Positions 47,265 to 57,594 of a stretch of DNA of 64,000 bases are shown one piece after another. Each line of letters opens with the position of its first letter. Position 1 is the stretch's first letter. The notes beneath the pieces were generated by a model. It had not been told where the DNA came from, did no database searches, and saw nothing but the letters and a program-made list of their open reading frames with translations. The stretch is from Domibacillus sp. DTU_2020_1001157_1_SI_ALB_TIR_016 (GTDB taxonomy: Bacteria > Bacillota > Bacilli > Bacillales > Domibacillaceae): NCBI RefSeq assembly GCF_032341995.1, contig NZ_CP135439.1, forward strand, positions 2,170,001 through 2,234,000. The letters are read 5' to 3'. The position numbers and the translations under genes were made by a program.

Positions 47265-48353
47265 TTATTTTCCGCTTGGTTTTGTTGGCACTTCAACTTC
47301 ACCATTTTTAATTTTATCTGTCCATTCCTTTACAGCAGCTTTTGATTCTTCTGTTAAGTTATCCTGTGTTGGCGCAATGCTTACACCGTTTGCCTCAAGA
47401 CCATACTCAATCACTTCGCCGCCCGGGAATTCACCGTTTTGGGCTTTTGTTGCCACGTCTTGAACAGCAAGGTCTACACGCTTAACCATAGAAGTCAGCG
47501 TTACATTCATTTCCTTGCCGCCTGCTGTTACTTTTCCTTCTTCTGCCTGGTCGCGGTCAACACCGATGACCCAGATTTCTTTGCTTGGATCTTTTTGTTT
47601 TAAGCTTTTCGCTTCTGAAAATACGCCGTTTCCTGTGCCGCCTGCTGCGTGGTAAATGATATCAGCACCGGAAGAGTACATAGCAGATGCCATTTGCTGG
47701 CCTTTATCCGCTTTATCAAATGCACCGGCATATTCAATAACAACGTCCGCGTCTGGATTTACAGCTTTGACACCGGCTTCAAAACCGCCGGCAAATTTGT
47801 CGATCAGTTCACTTTCAACTCCGCCAATAAATCCGACTTTGTCTGTTTTTGTTTGAAGGCCTGCTACTACCCCAACAAGGAATGAACCTTCATTTTCTTT
47901 GAAGGTAATGCTTGTCACGTTATCTAAACCTTCTACCACATCATCCACAATCGCAAACTGGCTGTTTTTCCGCTGTTTTGCCACTTCTTCAATGGCTGGT
48001 TTTAACTTATAACCAATACCATACGTTAAATCAAAGCCATTTCGAACTGCAGTATTCAAGTTTGTTTTGTAATCGGCATCGCTTTTTGATTGAATGTAAT
48101 CAAAACCATCCGTACCTTTTTCAAGATTGTTTTCTTTACCGAATGCCTGAAGCCCTTCCCAGGCAGATTGGTTAAAGGATTTATCGTCAACACCGCCGAC
48201 ATCTGTTACCATCCCAACCGTAAACTTATCGGATTCTCCTCCGTCGTTGCCGCCGCCATTATTATCAGCTTCTTCACCGCCGCCGCATGCACCTAAAATT
48301 GTGCCGGCTGCTAAAACCATGGACATTGCAAAACCAAAATTACGTTTTTTCAT
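47265..48353 (-). CDS. nupN: BMP-family nucleoside-binding lipoprotein (NupN type)
   Basis: Extracellular substrate-binding lipoprotein. The lipobox LGAC is at residues 20-23 after a hydrophobic leader, followed by a Gly/Asp/Asn linker. The BMP/Med core includes [40 protein letters not shown] and [15 protein letters not shown]. 362 aa. It starts 45 bp after the GntR regulator gene. Confidence 0.92.
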   Translation of the reverse strand: MKKRNFGFAMSMVLAAGTILGACGGGEEADNNGGGNDGGESDKFTVGMVTDVGGVDDKSFNQSAWEGLQAFGKENNLEKGTDGFDYIQSKSDADYKTNLNTAVRNGFDLTYGIGYKLKPAIEEVAKQRKNSQFAIVDDVVEGLDNVTSITFKENEGSFLVGVVAGLQTKTDKVGFIGGVESELIDKFAGGFEAGVKAVNPDADVVIEYAGAFDKADKGQQMASAMYSSGADIIYHAAGGTGNGVFSEAKSLKQKDPSKEIWVIGVDRDQAEEGKVTAGGKEMNVTLTSMVKRVDLAVQDVATKAQNGEFPGGEVIEYGLEANGVSIAPTQDNLTEESKAAVKEWTDKIKNGEVEVPTKPSGK

Positions 48354-48398
48354 TCTTTTATGCCCCCTCTAGTAATTTAATTAACGTGGATGCCTGGA

Positions 48399-49124
48399 TT
48401 ACATACGTCTACGCAGAACATGAAAACTGAACTTGTCCGCCCGAAAATAATTCACCGAGTACAAAACCGGCACATCATTCTCCGTATAATGAAGCTGCTT
48501 TAGGGCAAGCAGTGCGGTTTCAGGCTCACAATCCAGAATCGGTGATACTTTTTCATGCCAGCCATATGGTTCAATGTTGGCTACAGCATGCGAAACAGGA
48601 TGTGCAGCATGCTCGTCAAATAAGGTAAACAAGGATTCTTGTCCTGCGTCAAATTGCCCCGGAAACAGTACTTTCGGTATTTTATCAATACAATAAACAA
48701 CCGGTACTCCGTTGGCAGTCCGCACGCGCTCAATCACCATTAATTCCGCATCCGGCTCACATGCCAGCCTGCGCGCATCCTCCTCAGTTGCCTGCATCAC
48801 TGCAGACGAGAGAAAAATGGTACTCGGTTCCATGCCAGCATTTACAATCATATCCGTCACGCTGATCAACTGCTCAATGCCGGATGTGAATAATGGCTTG
48901 GAATGAACAAATGTGCCTACTCCATGACGCCGGATAATCACATTTTCCTCCTCGAGTATGCGCAGCGCTTCCCGAAGAGTAGCTCTGCTGACGCCAAGCT
49001 GTTTGGCCAGCTCAAATTCTGAAGGAAGCTTTTCTTTTTCTTTATAGATCCCTTCTTCAATATCTTTTTTCAGCCGGTCAATTACCTGAAGGTATAAATG
49101 CCGGTTGTCCTGTTTAATGGACAC
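48399..49124 (-). CDS. ymfC: GntR/HutC family regulator (YmfC type)
   Basis: The N-terminal winged HTH ([42 protein letters not shown]) is followed by a UTRA ligand domain ([22 protein letters not shown]). 241 aa. The position directly ahead of the transporter suggests it controls nupNOPQ in response to a nucleoside or its derivative; that is inference. An inverted repeat at 49280-49295 is a candidate operator. Confidence 0.85.
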   Translation of the reverse strand: MSIKQDNRHLYLQVIDRLKKDIEEGIYKEKEKLPSEFELAKQLGVSRATLREALRILEEENVIIRRHGVGTFVHSKPLFTSGIEQLISVTDMIVNAGMEPSTIFLSSAVMQATEEDARRLACEPDAELMVIERVRTANGVPVVYCIDKIPKVLFPGQFDAGQESLFTLFDEHAAHPVSHAVANIEPYGWHEKVSPILDCEPETALLALKQLHYTENDVPVLYSVNYFRADKFSFHVLRRRM

Positions 49125-49279
49125 AGAATCGTCACCACCTTTTCATTTCATTCGCACGAGACATCAGACCTCTGAGGTTTAACATTTACGCTAATTTCAT
49201 TTAACATATCATTTTTTTTGATAATTGAAAAGATACTATTTAATAGTGAAAAGAAAGAATTTCTTAAACATTCTCTTGT

Positions 49280-49295
49280 TTGTATCATTATACAA
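49280..49295. promoter_or_regulatory. ymfC: Candidate operator upstream of the GntR gene
   Basis: TTGTATCATTATACAA is an inverted repeat with 6-bp arms and overlaps a TATAAT on the minus strand. The flanking 49125-49390 is AT-rich with no gene. Confidence 0.45.
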
Positions 49296-49360
49296 GTAAA
49301 GTAATAACAACAAGGAAATCGCCTACATAGTTATGTATACTTTAATAAAAAATTTTTTTA

Positions 49361-49392
49361 AAAAAAGAACAGCCATTCGGCTGTTCTTTTTT
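49361..49392 (-). terminator. spoIIIE terminator
   Basis: AAAAGAACAGCC pairs perfectly with GGCTGTTCTTTT, with A/T runs on both sides; it meets the spoIIIE stop codon. Confidence 0.85.
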
Positions 49393-51688
49393 ACATATGC
49401 TCTTCAGACGGCTTTGGAACGAGTACTGTTCTCGGTTTGCTTCCTTCATACGGGCCAATAACGCCTCTCATTTCCATTTCGTCAATTAAACGCGCTGCCC
49501 GGCTGTAGCCGATTCGAAAGCGGCGCTGCAGCATAGATACCGAAGCAGTCTGCATTTCAGCAATCAGCTGCACTGCGTCATCATACAGCTCATCCTCCGA
49601 CTGGCCGGCTGTTTCCGGCACATCTTCTGGAATCATTTCTTCCTGGTATTGCGCTTTTTGCTGGGCAATCACAAAATCTACGATATCTTCTACCTCTTCA
49701 TCTGACAAAAAGGCACCCTGGACCCGAATCGGCTTTACCGCTCCAGACGGGTAAAAAAGCATATCCCCGCGTCCGAGAAGTTTTTCGGCACCGCCCATAT
49801 CTAAAATGGTGCGGGAATCGGTTGCCGAGGAAACAGAGAAAGCGATGCGCGATGGGATATTCGCTTTAATAACACCGGTAATAACATCTACAGATGGACG
49901 CTGCGTGGCAATAATTAAATGAATGCCGGCTGCCCGGGCCATTTGAGCAAGCCTTGTAATCGAATCTTCTACATCGCTTGAAGCAACCATCATTAAGTCA
50001 GCCAGCTCGTCTACAATCACGACAATATACGGCAAATGAGGCTGCTTCTCGCCCGTTTCGTTATTGTGCTTGGTCACATAGCCATTATAGCCTTCGATAT
50101 TTCGCGTGCCTGTGTGTGAAAACAAATCGTACCGGCGTTCCATTTCCCCCACTACTTTTTTCAACGCTTGTGAAGCTTTTTTCGCGTCTGTTACAACAGG
50201 GGCGAGCAAATGCGGAATACCATTGTATACATTGAGCTCCACCATTTTCGGATCAATCATCATCATCTTCACTTCGTGCGGCTTAGCACGCATTAAAATA
50301 CTGGTGATGATGCCGTTAATGCAGACACTTTTTCCGCTTCCTGTTGCCCCGGCAACAAGCAAGTGCGGCATTTTATTCAGTTCAGCTGCAATGGCTTCAC
50401 CGGTAATATCACGCCCGAGTGCTGCTAGAAGTTTTGAATCCTTTTTTTCATTCTGCTTTGCTTCAATCACTTCACGAAAGCTGACCATTGCCACTTCAGC
50501 ATTCGGCACTTCAATTCCTATAGCGGATTTTCCTGGAATTGGTGCTTCCATCCGAATATCTTTTGCTGCAAGCGCCAGCGCCAAATCATCCGTCAAGCCG
50601 ACAATTTTGCTTACCTTTACGCCGGTATCCGGCTGTACTTCATACTTGGTAACAGCCGGACCAAGATGGATCTGAGTCACTTTCGCTTTAACACCAAAGC
50701 TTTGGAACGTTTTTTCGAGTTTTTGAGCATTTTTTTGAATATGTTTTTTTTCATTGCTTTGATCTGCCTGCTGCGGCTTTTGGAGAAGAGAAGCCGGCGG
50801 CAGCTTGTAATCTTTGTTTTCTGATTCTGTAAACGATAGAACCGCTGGCTCTGCTTCCTGCGGTGCTTCCGGTTCATGTTTCTTCTGCTGCGTAACCGGT
50901 TCTTCTGTATAAGCTTTTTCAGCAAAGCTTGAAATAAGTGGTGCGGCCTCTGACATAACAGGGTCTTCTTTGCTTTCTACTTCAGGTAGAGCTTCTTTTA
51001 CCGCTGCTCTCGGCTTGTCCTTCTCAGCCTGCTCCTGCTCCTGCTCCTTCCATTCCCTTCGCTCTGCCCACTGTTCCCTCGCTTGATGCCAGGAATCGTT
51101 CAGCTTTTCGCCCGCAAGAGCGGCGCCATGTACCAATTTTTCAACAAGCGGCTTGCCGCCTACTAACACAATCCCTGCGAAAAATAAAGCCAGTCCAAAA
51201 ATCCATGTGCCCGGCCGGCCAAATAGAAAGAAAAAAAGATGAAATAAGGCTCCGCCAATCATTCCGCCGCCGATATCCATCGTTCCGACACCTGACACGC
51301 TTTGTTTGTATAAATACCACGTTTCAGCTGTGTAATTCACACCTTCTGCCGGGTTTTCAAACAGGCGAATATGCAGAAATACAAGCACACTGGAAACTAT
51401 CAGCAGGCTGCCCGTAATTTTACGTTCCCAAACCGGCGGCCGTTTTCGCCTTACAATCATATAAAGTGCCATACCGCATAGACCGATCAATCCGAGCGCA
51501 TACAGCGTGCCAAAGAAAAAAGCGGCCGCTCCTTTAATAACAGCTCCAGCGACTCCGGTGCCAAGCAGACCTACAGCGCAAAGGACAAAGATAAGAGCGC
51601 CGGCTCCCTGGATCTTCAATGATTCTATTTGCTTTTTTTCTTTATTGGTCCGGCGCCGGACCGGTTTTTTTCGTTTTTTTTGTGCCAT
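49391..51688 (-). CDS. spoIIIE: DNA translocase SpoIIIE/FtsK
   Basis: Pumps the chromosome into the forespore. Four N-terminal membrane segments (to about residue 170) are followed by a charged linker and the RecA-like motor with Walker [16 protein letters not shown] and Walker [12 protein letters not shown]. The C-terminal gamma domain ([18 protein letters not shown]) reads the SRS/KOPS-type polarity sequences. 765 aa, close to the 787 of B. subtilis. The locus next to ymfC supports SpoIIIE rather than the paralog SftA. Confidence 0.94.
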   Translation of the reverse strand: MAQKKRKKPVRRRTNKEKKQIESLKIQGAGALIFVLCAVGLLGTGVAGAVIKGAAAFFFGTLYALGLIGLCGMALYMIVRRKRPPVWERKITGSLLIVSSVLVFLHIRLFENPAEGVNYTAETWYLYKQSVSGVGTMDIGGGMIGGALFHLFFFLFGRPGTWIFGLALFFAGIVLVGGKPLVEKLVHGAALAGEKLNDSWHQAREQWAERREWKEQEQEQAEKDKPRAAVKEALPEVESKEDPVMSEAAPLISSFAEKAYTEEPVTQQKKHEPEAPQEAEPAVLSFTESENKDYKLPPASLLQKPQQADQSNEKKHIQKNAQKLEKTFQSFGVKAKVTQIHLGPAVTKYEVQPDTGVKVSKIVGLTDDLALALAAKDIRMEAPIPGKSAIGIEVPNAEVAMVSFREVIEAKQNEKKDSKLLAALGRDITGEAIAAELNKMPHLLVAGATGSGKSVCINGIITSILMRAKPHEVKMMMIDPKMVELNVYNGIPHLLAPVVTDAKKASQALKKVVGEMERRYDLFSHTGTRNIEGYNGYVTKHNNETGEKQPHLPYIVVIVDELADLMMVASSDVEDSITRLAQMARAAGIHLIIATQRPSVDVITGVIKANIPSRIAFSVSSATDSRTILDMGGAEKLLGRGDMLFYPSGAVKPIRVQGAFLSDEEVEDIVDFVIAQQKAQYQEEMIPEDVPETAGQSEDELYDDAVQLIAEMQTASVSMLQRRFRIGYSRAARLIDEMEMRGVIGPYEGSKPRTVLVPKPSEEHM

Positions 51689-51721
51689 GTCGTCACCCTA
51701 CTTTTCATGATCTTTAAACAG

Positions 51722-51750
51722 TTGAAAGCAGCCGGTTTCGGCTGCTTTCA
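51722..51750 (-). terminator. rnjB terminator or intercistronic hairpin
   Basis: TGAAAGCAGCCG pairs perfectly with CGGCTGCTTTCA around GTTT. The T-run is weak on both sides, so partial read-through to spoIIIE is possible. Confidence 0.55.
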
Positions 51751-51790
51751 CATTATATCATATGATCGACACATGAGAACATATGAGCGT

Positions 51791-53458
51791 TTATACTTCC
51801 ATGATAATCGGCAGGATCATTGGACGCCGCTTTGTTTTTTCATGTAAGAATGAGTTTAATTGATCACGAATATCCTGCTTAATACCAGACCATTCAAATG
51901 TTTCACCCGCAAGATTTTTCTCGACAATACCTGTCACAAGCTTTACGGAATCATCGATCAGCTTTTCTGACTCGCGTACATACACAAAACCGCGTGAGAT
52001 AATTTCCGGTCCGGCAACAATTCTTTTTTGTTTTTTGCTTAACGTAATCACAACCGTGAAAATGCCATCCTGTGACAACAGCTTTCGGTCACGAAGAACG
52101 ATATTGCCTACATCTCCCACACCAATTCCGTCAATCAGGACATTGCCGGCGGTTACACGACCGGCCGGACGCATCTTTCCATTTTTAAATTCAATGACGT
52201 CGCCTTTTTCCGGGATGTACGTATTCTCTTCCGGCACGCCAGTCACTAGTGCCAGATTTTTATGCGCTTTAAGCATACGGTATTCCCCTTGAATCGGAAT
52301 GAAATACGTCGGCTTCATTAAATTAAGCATAAACTTTAAGTCTTCTTGAGATCCGTGTCCGGAAACGTGCACACGGCGGCTGCCTGTTAACACATTTGCG
52401 CCGGCACGGTAAAGAAGGTTGACTGTTTTGGCCATCAGCAGCTCTAAGCCTGGAGATGGAGATGCAGTAATCAGCACCGTATCGCCTTCTTTAATTTTCA
52501 CATGACGGTTTGTTCCCTTCGCCATTTTCTGAAGCGCCTCAATTGGCTCACCCTGTACGCCTGTTGCGAGGATCACCACTTCATGATCAGCATGCTTGCT
52601 AATTTCATTTAAGCTGATTAAAATATCATCTTCAACCTGCAAATAGCCAAGCCGGATGGCAATATCATTTACACGCTGAATGCTTTTTCCGCTCACCGCT
52701 ACCTTGCGGCCATTTTCATATGCAGCATCAAATACCTGCTGCATACGAATTAAGTTAGACGCAAAAAGTGAAACGATAATCCGGCCTTCAGCTGAATGAA
52801 ACGCATCCGAAAGCTGAGAGGCAATGACTGCCTCAGAAGTTGTATGACCCGGACGTTCAGCTTCTGTAGAGTCAGAAAGCAAAGCGAAAACACCATTTTT
52901 ACCAAGCGCTGCCATTTTGCCGATATCCGGTGCGTAGTGGCCTTTTGCACTTTGGTCAAATTTAAATTCACCTGTGTGTACGATGGCGCCTTCGGATGTG
53001 TGGATGGCGACGCCGACAGAATCCGGAATGCTGTGTGTTGTCCGGAAAAAAGTCACGTCCGCATGATCAAAACGCAATTTCGATTCGGAATGCACCGTGT
53101 AAAACTTAACATCTTCTTTTACATTCTCTTCACGCAGGCGCATCTTGGCAAGCGCCAGCGTTAATTTGGTTCCATATACAGGTGCCTGTACTTTTTTAAG
53201 TACATACCCGAGCGAGCCGATCGCATCTTCATGACCGTGCGTCAGGAAAATACCTTTTACTCGCTCCTTGTTTTCTTCCAGATATGTAATGTCCGGAATG
53301 ACAATGTCGATTCCAAGCATTTCATTCTCAGGAAACATAAGGCCGGTGTCGATCACGAAAATATCCTGATCCACTTCTACGACTGTCATATTTTTCCCGA
53401 CTTCCCCGACTCCGCCCAGCGGGATAATCTTAATTAATTCATTTGTTCTCTTGCTCAC
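51791..53458 (-). CDS. rnjB: Ribonuclease J2
   Basis: Metallo-beta-lactamase/beta-CASP nuclease family. The metal motif reads THGHEDAIGSL: the last His of HXHXDH is replaced by Ala, which matches RNase J2 rather than the catalytically strong J1. J2 acts mainly as partner of J1 in 5'-3' decay and maturation. The GTG at 53458 with AGGAGG upstream gives 555 aa, normal for J2. It lies directly upstream of spoIIIE, with no tepA or ylzJ between. Confidence 0.93.
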   Translation of the reverse strand: MSKRTNELIKIIPLGGVGEVGKNMTVVEVDQDIFVIDTGLMFPENEMLGIDIVIPDITYLEENKERVKGIFLTHGHEDAIGSLGYVLKKVQAPVYGTKLTLALAKMRLREENVKEDVKFYTVHSESKLRFDHADVTFFRTTHSIPDSVGVAIHTSEGAIVHTGEFKFDQSAKGHYAPDIGKMAALGKNGVFALLSDSTEAERPGHTTSEAVIASQLSDAFHSAEGRIIVSLFASNLIRMQQVFDAAYENGRKVAVSGKSIQRVNDIAIRLGYLQVEDDILISLNEISKHADHEVVILATGVQGEPIEALQKMAKGTNRHVKIKEGDTVLITASPSPGLELLMAKTVNLLYRAGANVLTGSRRVHVSGHGSQEDLKFMLNLMKPTYFIPIQGEYRMLKAHKNLALVTGVPEENTYIPEKGDVIEFKNGKMRPAGRVTAGNVLIDGIGVGDVGNIVLRDRKLLSQDGIFTVVITLSKKQKRIVAGPEIISRGFVYVRESEKLIDDSVKLVTGIVEKNLAGETFEWSGIKQDIRDQLNSFLHEKTKRRPMILPIIMEV

Positions 53459-53558
53459 ATTATTTCCTCCTAAACATTTAAAAGACCCGATCCAAACATT
53501 ACGTCTATTATAAGCGATGAAGAAAATGAAAGCCAATACTATCTGCCAGGAAATAAGA

Positions 53559-53597
53559 AAAGCCGGTTTTTGCAGAAGTTCTGCAAAAACCGGCTTT
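53559..53597 (-). terminator. dapA terminator, 19-bp perfect stem
   Basis: Arms 53559-53577 and 53579-53597 are perfectly complementary; on the minus strand TTTTCTTATTT follows. It ends 4 bases from the dapA stop. Confidence 0.85.
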
Positions 53598-53601
53598 ATT
53601 T

Positions 53602-54468
53602 TTAAAGCAGTGTCGACAGGGTTGTTCGCTCCTCTTCTGTTAAAGGAAGAAGCGGCAGACGAACACCGCCCACATCGAGACCTTTCATTTGAAGAGCCGT
53701 TTTGACCGGCACCGGGTTTGGTGCAGCAAACAATCCGCGGAAAAGCGGAAGAAGAGTTTGATGAATGGAAGCTGCTGTTTGAACATCTCCACTTAAATAA
53801 GCATTCACCATTTGCTTCATTTCTTTTCCAGCCACGTGAGATGCGACAGAAATGATTCCTGTGCCTCCTACCGAAAGAACCGGCAGTGTCAGCCCGTCAT
53901 CACCGCTGTATACAAGAAAATCATCTCCAGTATTTGCGACGATTTCTGTGATGATATCCAGGCTGCCGCTCGCTTCTTTCGTTGACATGATATTTGATAC
54001 TTCATTCGCAAGACGGATCGTTGTTTTTGGCTCAATTAAAACAGAAGAACGGCCCGGAATGTTATAGATCATAACGGGAAGATGAGTAGATTCCGCTACT
54101 GTTTTAAAGTGCTGAAACAACCCTTCCTGGTTCGGTTTATTATAATAAGGAGCCACGAGCATAATGGCGTCAACGCCTTCTGCCTCCGCTTTTTTCGTTA
54201 ATTCAATGGACGCTTTTGTATTGTTGCTTCCCGTACCGGCAACGACCGGAATACGGCCATTGACTACTTTAACGGTATGGCGGAAAAGCGCCACTTTTTC
54301 CTCAGTTGTAAGTGTTGGTGATTCACCGGTTGTTCCCGCTACGACAAGCGAATCGGTTCCGGTTCCGATTAAATGTTCAATCAGCTGTGTGGTTTTTTCG
54401 AAATCAATGTTTCCTTTTGAGTCAAACGGCGTCACCATTGCCGTCGACAACCGGCCGAAAGAAATCAT
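53602..54468 (-). CDS. dapA: 4-hydroxy-tetrahydrodipicolinate synthase
   Basis: Condenses pyruvate with aspartate semialdehyde, the branch point to lysine, diaminopimelate and dipicolinate. The aldolase motifs are present: GTTGESPTLTTEEK, LVAPYYNKPNQEGL, MIYNIPGRS (catalytic Tyr) and STKEASGSLD (Schiff-base Lys). The start at 54468 (MISFGRLSTAMVTPF, 288 aa) is preferred over a longer frame. It follows dapG by 42 bp. Its product goes to SpoVFA/B, encoded 2.5 kb upstream. Confidence 0.96.
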   Translation of the reverse strand: MISFGRLSTAMVTPFDSKGNIDFEKTTQLIEHLIGTGTDSLVVAGTTGESPTLTTEEKVALFRHTVKVVNGRIPVVAGTGSNNTKASIELTKKAEAEGVDAIMLVAPYYNKPNQEGLFQHFKTVAESTHLPVMIYNIPGRSSVLIEPKTTIRLANEVSNIMSTKEASGSLDIITEIVANTGDDFLVYSGDDGLTLPVLSVGGTGIISVASHVAGKEMKQMVNAYLSGDVQTAASIHQTLLPLFRGLFAAPNPVPVKTALQMKGLDVGGVRLPLLPLTEEERTTLSTLL

Positions 54469-54510
54469 GTGCAATCGCCTCCTAATTCCGGCTTCCTCAA
54501 TCAATTCAGC

Positions 54511-55719
54511 CTATTCATTTATTTGTTCAAGTAAAAATGCATCATGCAGAGCATTAACAGCAGCCGGCATCTGGTCTTCTTTCACTAACACCCAGATCGT
54601 CGTATGACTGTCTGCGGACTGCATAATAGAGATACCTTTTGCAGCGAGCGCTGAAACAATTTTCGATGTAACTCCCGGTACGCCTGTCATGCCAGCGCCT
54701 ACAACTGACACTTTCGCACAATCAGGGTCGAGAAGCGGGGTATATCCATTTTCTTCTAAACGCTGCTTTGCTTTTGGCGCATTCGCATCCACAACCGTGT
54801 ACGTGACACGATCTTCAGAAATGTTGATAAAATCAACACTGATGCCTTCTGATGCCATCAATGCAAAAATCTCCGCCTGCTCTGTCGTTTGTATCCGAAT
54901 GCGTGTGATGCCTGTTACGTGGGCAACCCCCGTCACAAGCCGGTCACGTGTATCAGAGCCGCGGTTTTCATCCGGAGAAGAAGTAACAAGGGTACCTGTT
55001 TCCTCCGAATACGTAGACCGTATACGAAGGGGCACCTTCGCCTGCATGGCAATTTCCACAGCCCGCGGATGAATGACTTTCGCACCTTGATAAGCCATGT
55101 TACATACTTCTGTATAAGTTACAACAGACAATGGCCGAGCATTTTTGGCAATTCTCGGATCGGCTGTCATAATTCCGTTTACATCTGTAAAAATGTCGAT
55201 AAAATCGGCCTGCAATGCTGCACCGAGCGCTGCTGCAGACGTATCGCTGCCGCCGCGTCCAAGAGTTGTAATTTCACCTGTGCTTGTCGCACCTTGAAAG
55301 CCTGCTACGACAACGACGTCGCACGCTTCAAATTCTTTCAGCAGCCTTGACGGCTCGATTTTGACAATTTTCGCATCCGTATGGTTATGGTCCGTTAAAA
55401 AGCCGGCTTGAGCGCCCGTAAGCGCAACAGACGACAGCCCGTTTTCTTTCAGCATCGCTGAAAAAACAAGACTGGAAATAAGTTCTCCGGTTGACATGAG
55501 CAGGTCTGTTTCCCGCTTTGTCAACACCCCTGTCCCGCTTCCTGCAAGCGAAAGAAGCGTATCCGTCGCATACGGATCGCCTTTTCGCCCCATCGCAGAA
55601 ACTACGACAACTACTTTATATCCTTCACGTACCGCGCGCTGTACATGACTAAGAGCGCTCAGCCGTGACTGTTCATCACGGACAGATGTCCCGCCAAACT
55701 TTTGAATGATGATGTTCAC
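54511..55719 (-). CDS. dapG: Aspartokinase I (diaminopimelate-sensitive type)
   Basis: First step of the aspartate pathway. The kinase motif is IIIQKFGGTSVRDEQSR and the middle holds GRGGSDTSAAALGAAL. Two C-terminal ACT domains (GVPGVTSKIVSALAAKGISI) bind the feedback effector, which in the B. subtilis dapG type is meso-diaminopimelate. The GTG at 55719 gives 402 aa, near the 404 of B. subtilis. It follows asd in the same direction. Confidence 0.95.
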   Translation of the reverse strand: MNIIIQKFGGTSVRDEQSRLSALSHVQRAVREGYKVVVVVSAMGRKGDPYATDTLLSLAGSGTGVLTKRETDLLMSTGELISSLVFSAMLKENGLSSVALTGAQAGFLTDHNHTDAKIVKIEPSRLLKEFEACDVVVVAGFQGATSTGEITTLGRGGSDTSAAALGAALQADFIDIFTDVNGIMTADPRIAKNARPLSVVTYTEVCNMAYQGAKVIHPRAVEIAMQAKVPLRIRSTYSEETGTLVTSSPDENRGSDTRDRLVTGVAHVTGITRIRIQTTEQAEIFALMASEGISVDFINISEDRVTYTVVDANAPKAKQRLEENGYTPLLDPDCAKVSVVGAGMTGVPGVTSKIVSALAAKGISIMQSADSHTTIWVLVKEDQMPAAVNALHDAFLLEQINE

Positions 55720-55759
55720 ATTATACACCTGGCTTTCTCAATTAGGAGTGGCAGCCGGC

Positions 55760-56812
55760 TTATTTTTCTGTTACAAGGCCCATTTCAATTAACGTCTCAG
55801 CAATCTGAACAGAATTCCAAGCTGCTCCCTTTAACAGATTATCAGAAACAACCCACATATGGAAACCGTTATCTGTATCAAGATCTTTACGAATCCGTCC
55901 AACAAAAGTATCATTTTTGCCTACGCAGTCTGCCGGCATTGGATAAAGCTGTTCAGAAGGATTATCCTGCAGCACAACACCTGGAGCGTCTTTTAGCAAA
56001 GCCTGGATATCCGCTGCGCTCAAGCCGCCTTTTTCCGTTTCAAAATAAAGAGATTCTGAGTGGCCCGTTGCAATTGGCAGGCGGACACACGTTGCGGCAA
56101 CCGGCAGGTCTTCCATATGCATAATTTTCTTTGTTTCATTAATCATTTTCATTTCTTCATATGTGAAGCCGTTATCTTGGAATTTATCAATTTGCGGAAT
56201 GGCGTTGAATGCAATTTGATAATGTTTTTTGTCGCTGCCGACTGGTAAAATCTTCGGCTCAAACGATTCATTGTTTACGATCGCTTTTGTCTGGCTGTAA
56301 AGCTCTTCAACTGCTTTTGCTCCCGCACCTGATACAGCCTGGTACGTAGAAACGATTACTTTTTTCAAGCCTGCTGCCTGGCGAATCGGCTCAAGCGCTA
56401 CAAGCATTTGAATCGTTGAGCAGTTCGGGTTGGCAATGATGCCGTTATGGTTACGCAAATCTTCTTTGTTGACTTCCGGCACGACAAGCGGCACATCCGG
56501 ATGCATGCGGAAAGCACTTGTATTATCGATCACGATCGCACCGCGTTTTGCCGCTTCCGGAGCCAATGCTTCTGATACGCTGCCTCCTGCGGAAAACAGA
56601 GCGATATCGATTCCTTCAAAGCTCTCTGGCTTTGCTTCTTGAACTGTTACTTCTTCGCCTCTAAAAGAAACGGTTTTTCCCGCTGAACGGGCGGATGAAA
56701 GAAGCGTCAATGTCTTAATCGGGAAATTGCGCTCTTCCAATGTTTTTAGCATTTGCTGTCCGACCGCTCCCGTCGCTCCAACGACGGCTACGTGAAAACC
56801 TGTGTTACTCAT
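55760..56812 (-). CDS. asd: Aspartate-semialdehyde dehydrogenase
   Basis: Reduces aspartyl phosphate to aspartate semialdehyde. The NADP-binding [20 protein letters not shown] is at the N-terminus, the catalytic Cys is in [11 protein letters not shown], and [15 protein letters not shown] holds substrate-binding residues. 350 aa is normal. It is preceded by spoVFB at 173 bp, so it can be transcribed both from the sporulation operon and from its own promoter. Confidence 0.96.
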   Translation of the reverse strand: MSNTGFHVAVVGATGAVGQQMLKTLEERNFPIKTLTLLSSARSAGKTVSFRGEEVTVQEAKPESFEGIDIALFSAGGSVSEALAPEAAKRGAIVIDNTSAFRMHPDVPLVVPEVNKEDLRNHNGIIANPNCSTIQMLVALEPIRQAAGLKKVIVSTYQAVSGAGAKAVEELYSQTKAIVNNESFEPKILPVGSDKKHYQIAFNAIPQIDKFQDNGFTYEEMKMINETKKIMHMEDLPVAATCVRLPIATGHSESLYFETEKGGLSAADIQALLKDAPGVVLQDNPSEQLYPMPADCVGKNDTFVGRIRKDLDTDNGFHMWVVSDNLLKGAAWNSVQIAETLIEMGLVTEK

Positions 56813-56985
56813 TCAAATCTTCCCCTTCCGGTAATAAAAGTTCATCTTTTTGTATAAAGATACATTGTCGAATTATCATGAATGTTGAAAAAAGTATCTT
56901 GATACTGATAATAGCACTATTTTAACACATTAAAGGACGATGGAAAGAAGAAAATCAATGGGAAATAAAAAAAGCGGTGATTTCT

Positions 56986-57591
56986 TTAAACGGTTGAAGA
57001 CGGATATTCTTTCAACAGCGGCTGAATTTGTTTATGGGAAAGGGCTTCTGAAACCGTTGCGGGAATCAAATCCATAAACGCCACTAAAGAATTTGGTTTT
57101 TTAATGGGATCGTCCTGACCAAAAGGAACAAAATAAATATTTTTCATATTTAAGAGCTTTACAATATTTTGGCTGTTTAACCCAAGCGCATCGTTTGTTG
57201 AGACAGCGACTACCACAGGGCTTCCATTTCGCAGTGTAGCCTTGGCAGCCATTAAGACGGGAGAGTCTGTAGCAGCGTTGGCAAATTTACTGATGGAGTT
57301 TCCGGTCATAGGCGCGATTACCATGCAATCCACTGGATTTTTTGGTCCCAGCGGTTCAGCATCTTGAATGGTTGTAATCGCTTTTTGGCCTGCTACCTCT
57401 TCTACTTTCTTCAGCCACTCTCCTGCCGAACCGAACCGGCTTGCTTCTTTTTGTACTGTATTCGTTGCCACCGGCACTACCTCGGCTCCCAGTTCTCTTA
57501 ACTTCGCCACGACCGGCACTATTTCTTCAAATGTACAATGTGATCCTGTGATCCCGAACCCAATCCGACGCCCTTTTAACGATAGGTCCAC
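56986..57591 (-). CDS. spoVFB: Dipicolinate synthase subunit B
   Basis: Flavoprotein-like subunit of dipicolinate synthase, made in the mother cell. GFGITGSHCTFEEIVPVVAKL and DCMVIAPMTGNSISKFANAATDSPV match the family, and KATLRNGSPVVVAVSTNDALG follows. 201 aa. It begins 3 bp after spoVFA. Dipicolinic acid is taken up by the forespore and gives wet-heat resistance. Confidence 0.95.
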   Translation of the reverse strand: MDLSLKGRRIGFGITGSHCTFEEIVPVVAKLRELGAEVVPVATNTVQKEASRFGSAGEWLKKVEEVAGQKAITTIQDAEPLGPKNPVDCMVIAPMTGNSISKFANAATDSPVLMAAKATLRNGSPVVVAVSTNDALGLNSQNIVKLLNMKNIYFVPFGQDDPIKKPNSLVAFMDLIPATVSEALSHKQIQPLLKEYPSSTV

Positions 57592-57594
57592 TTC

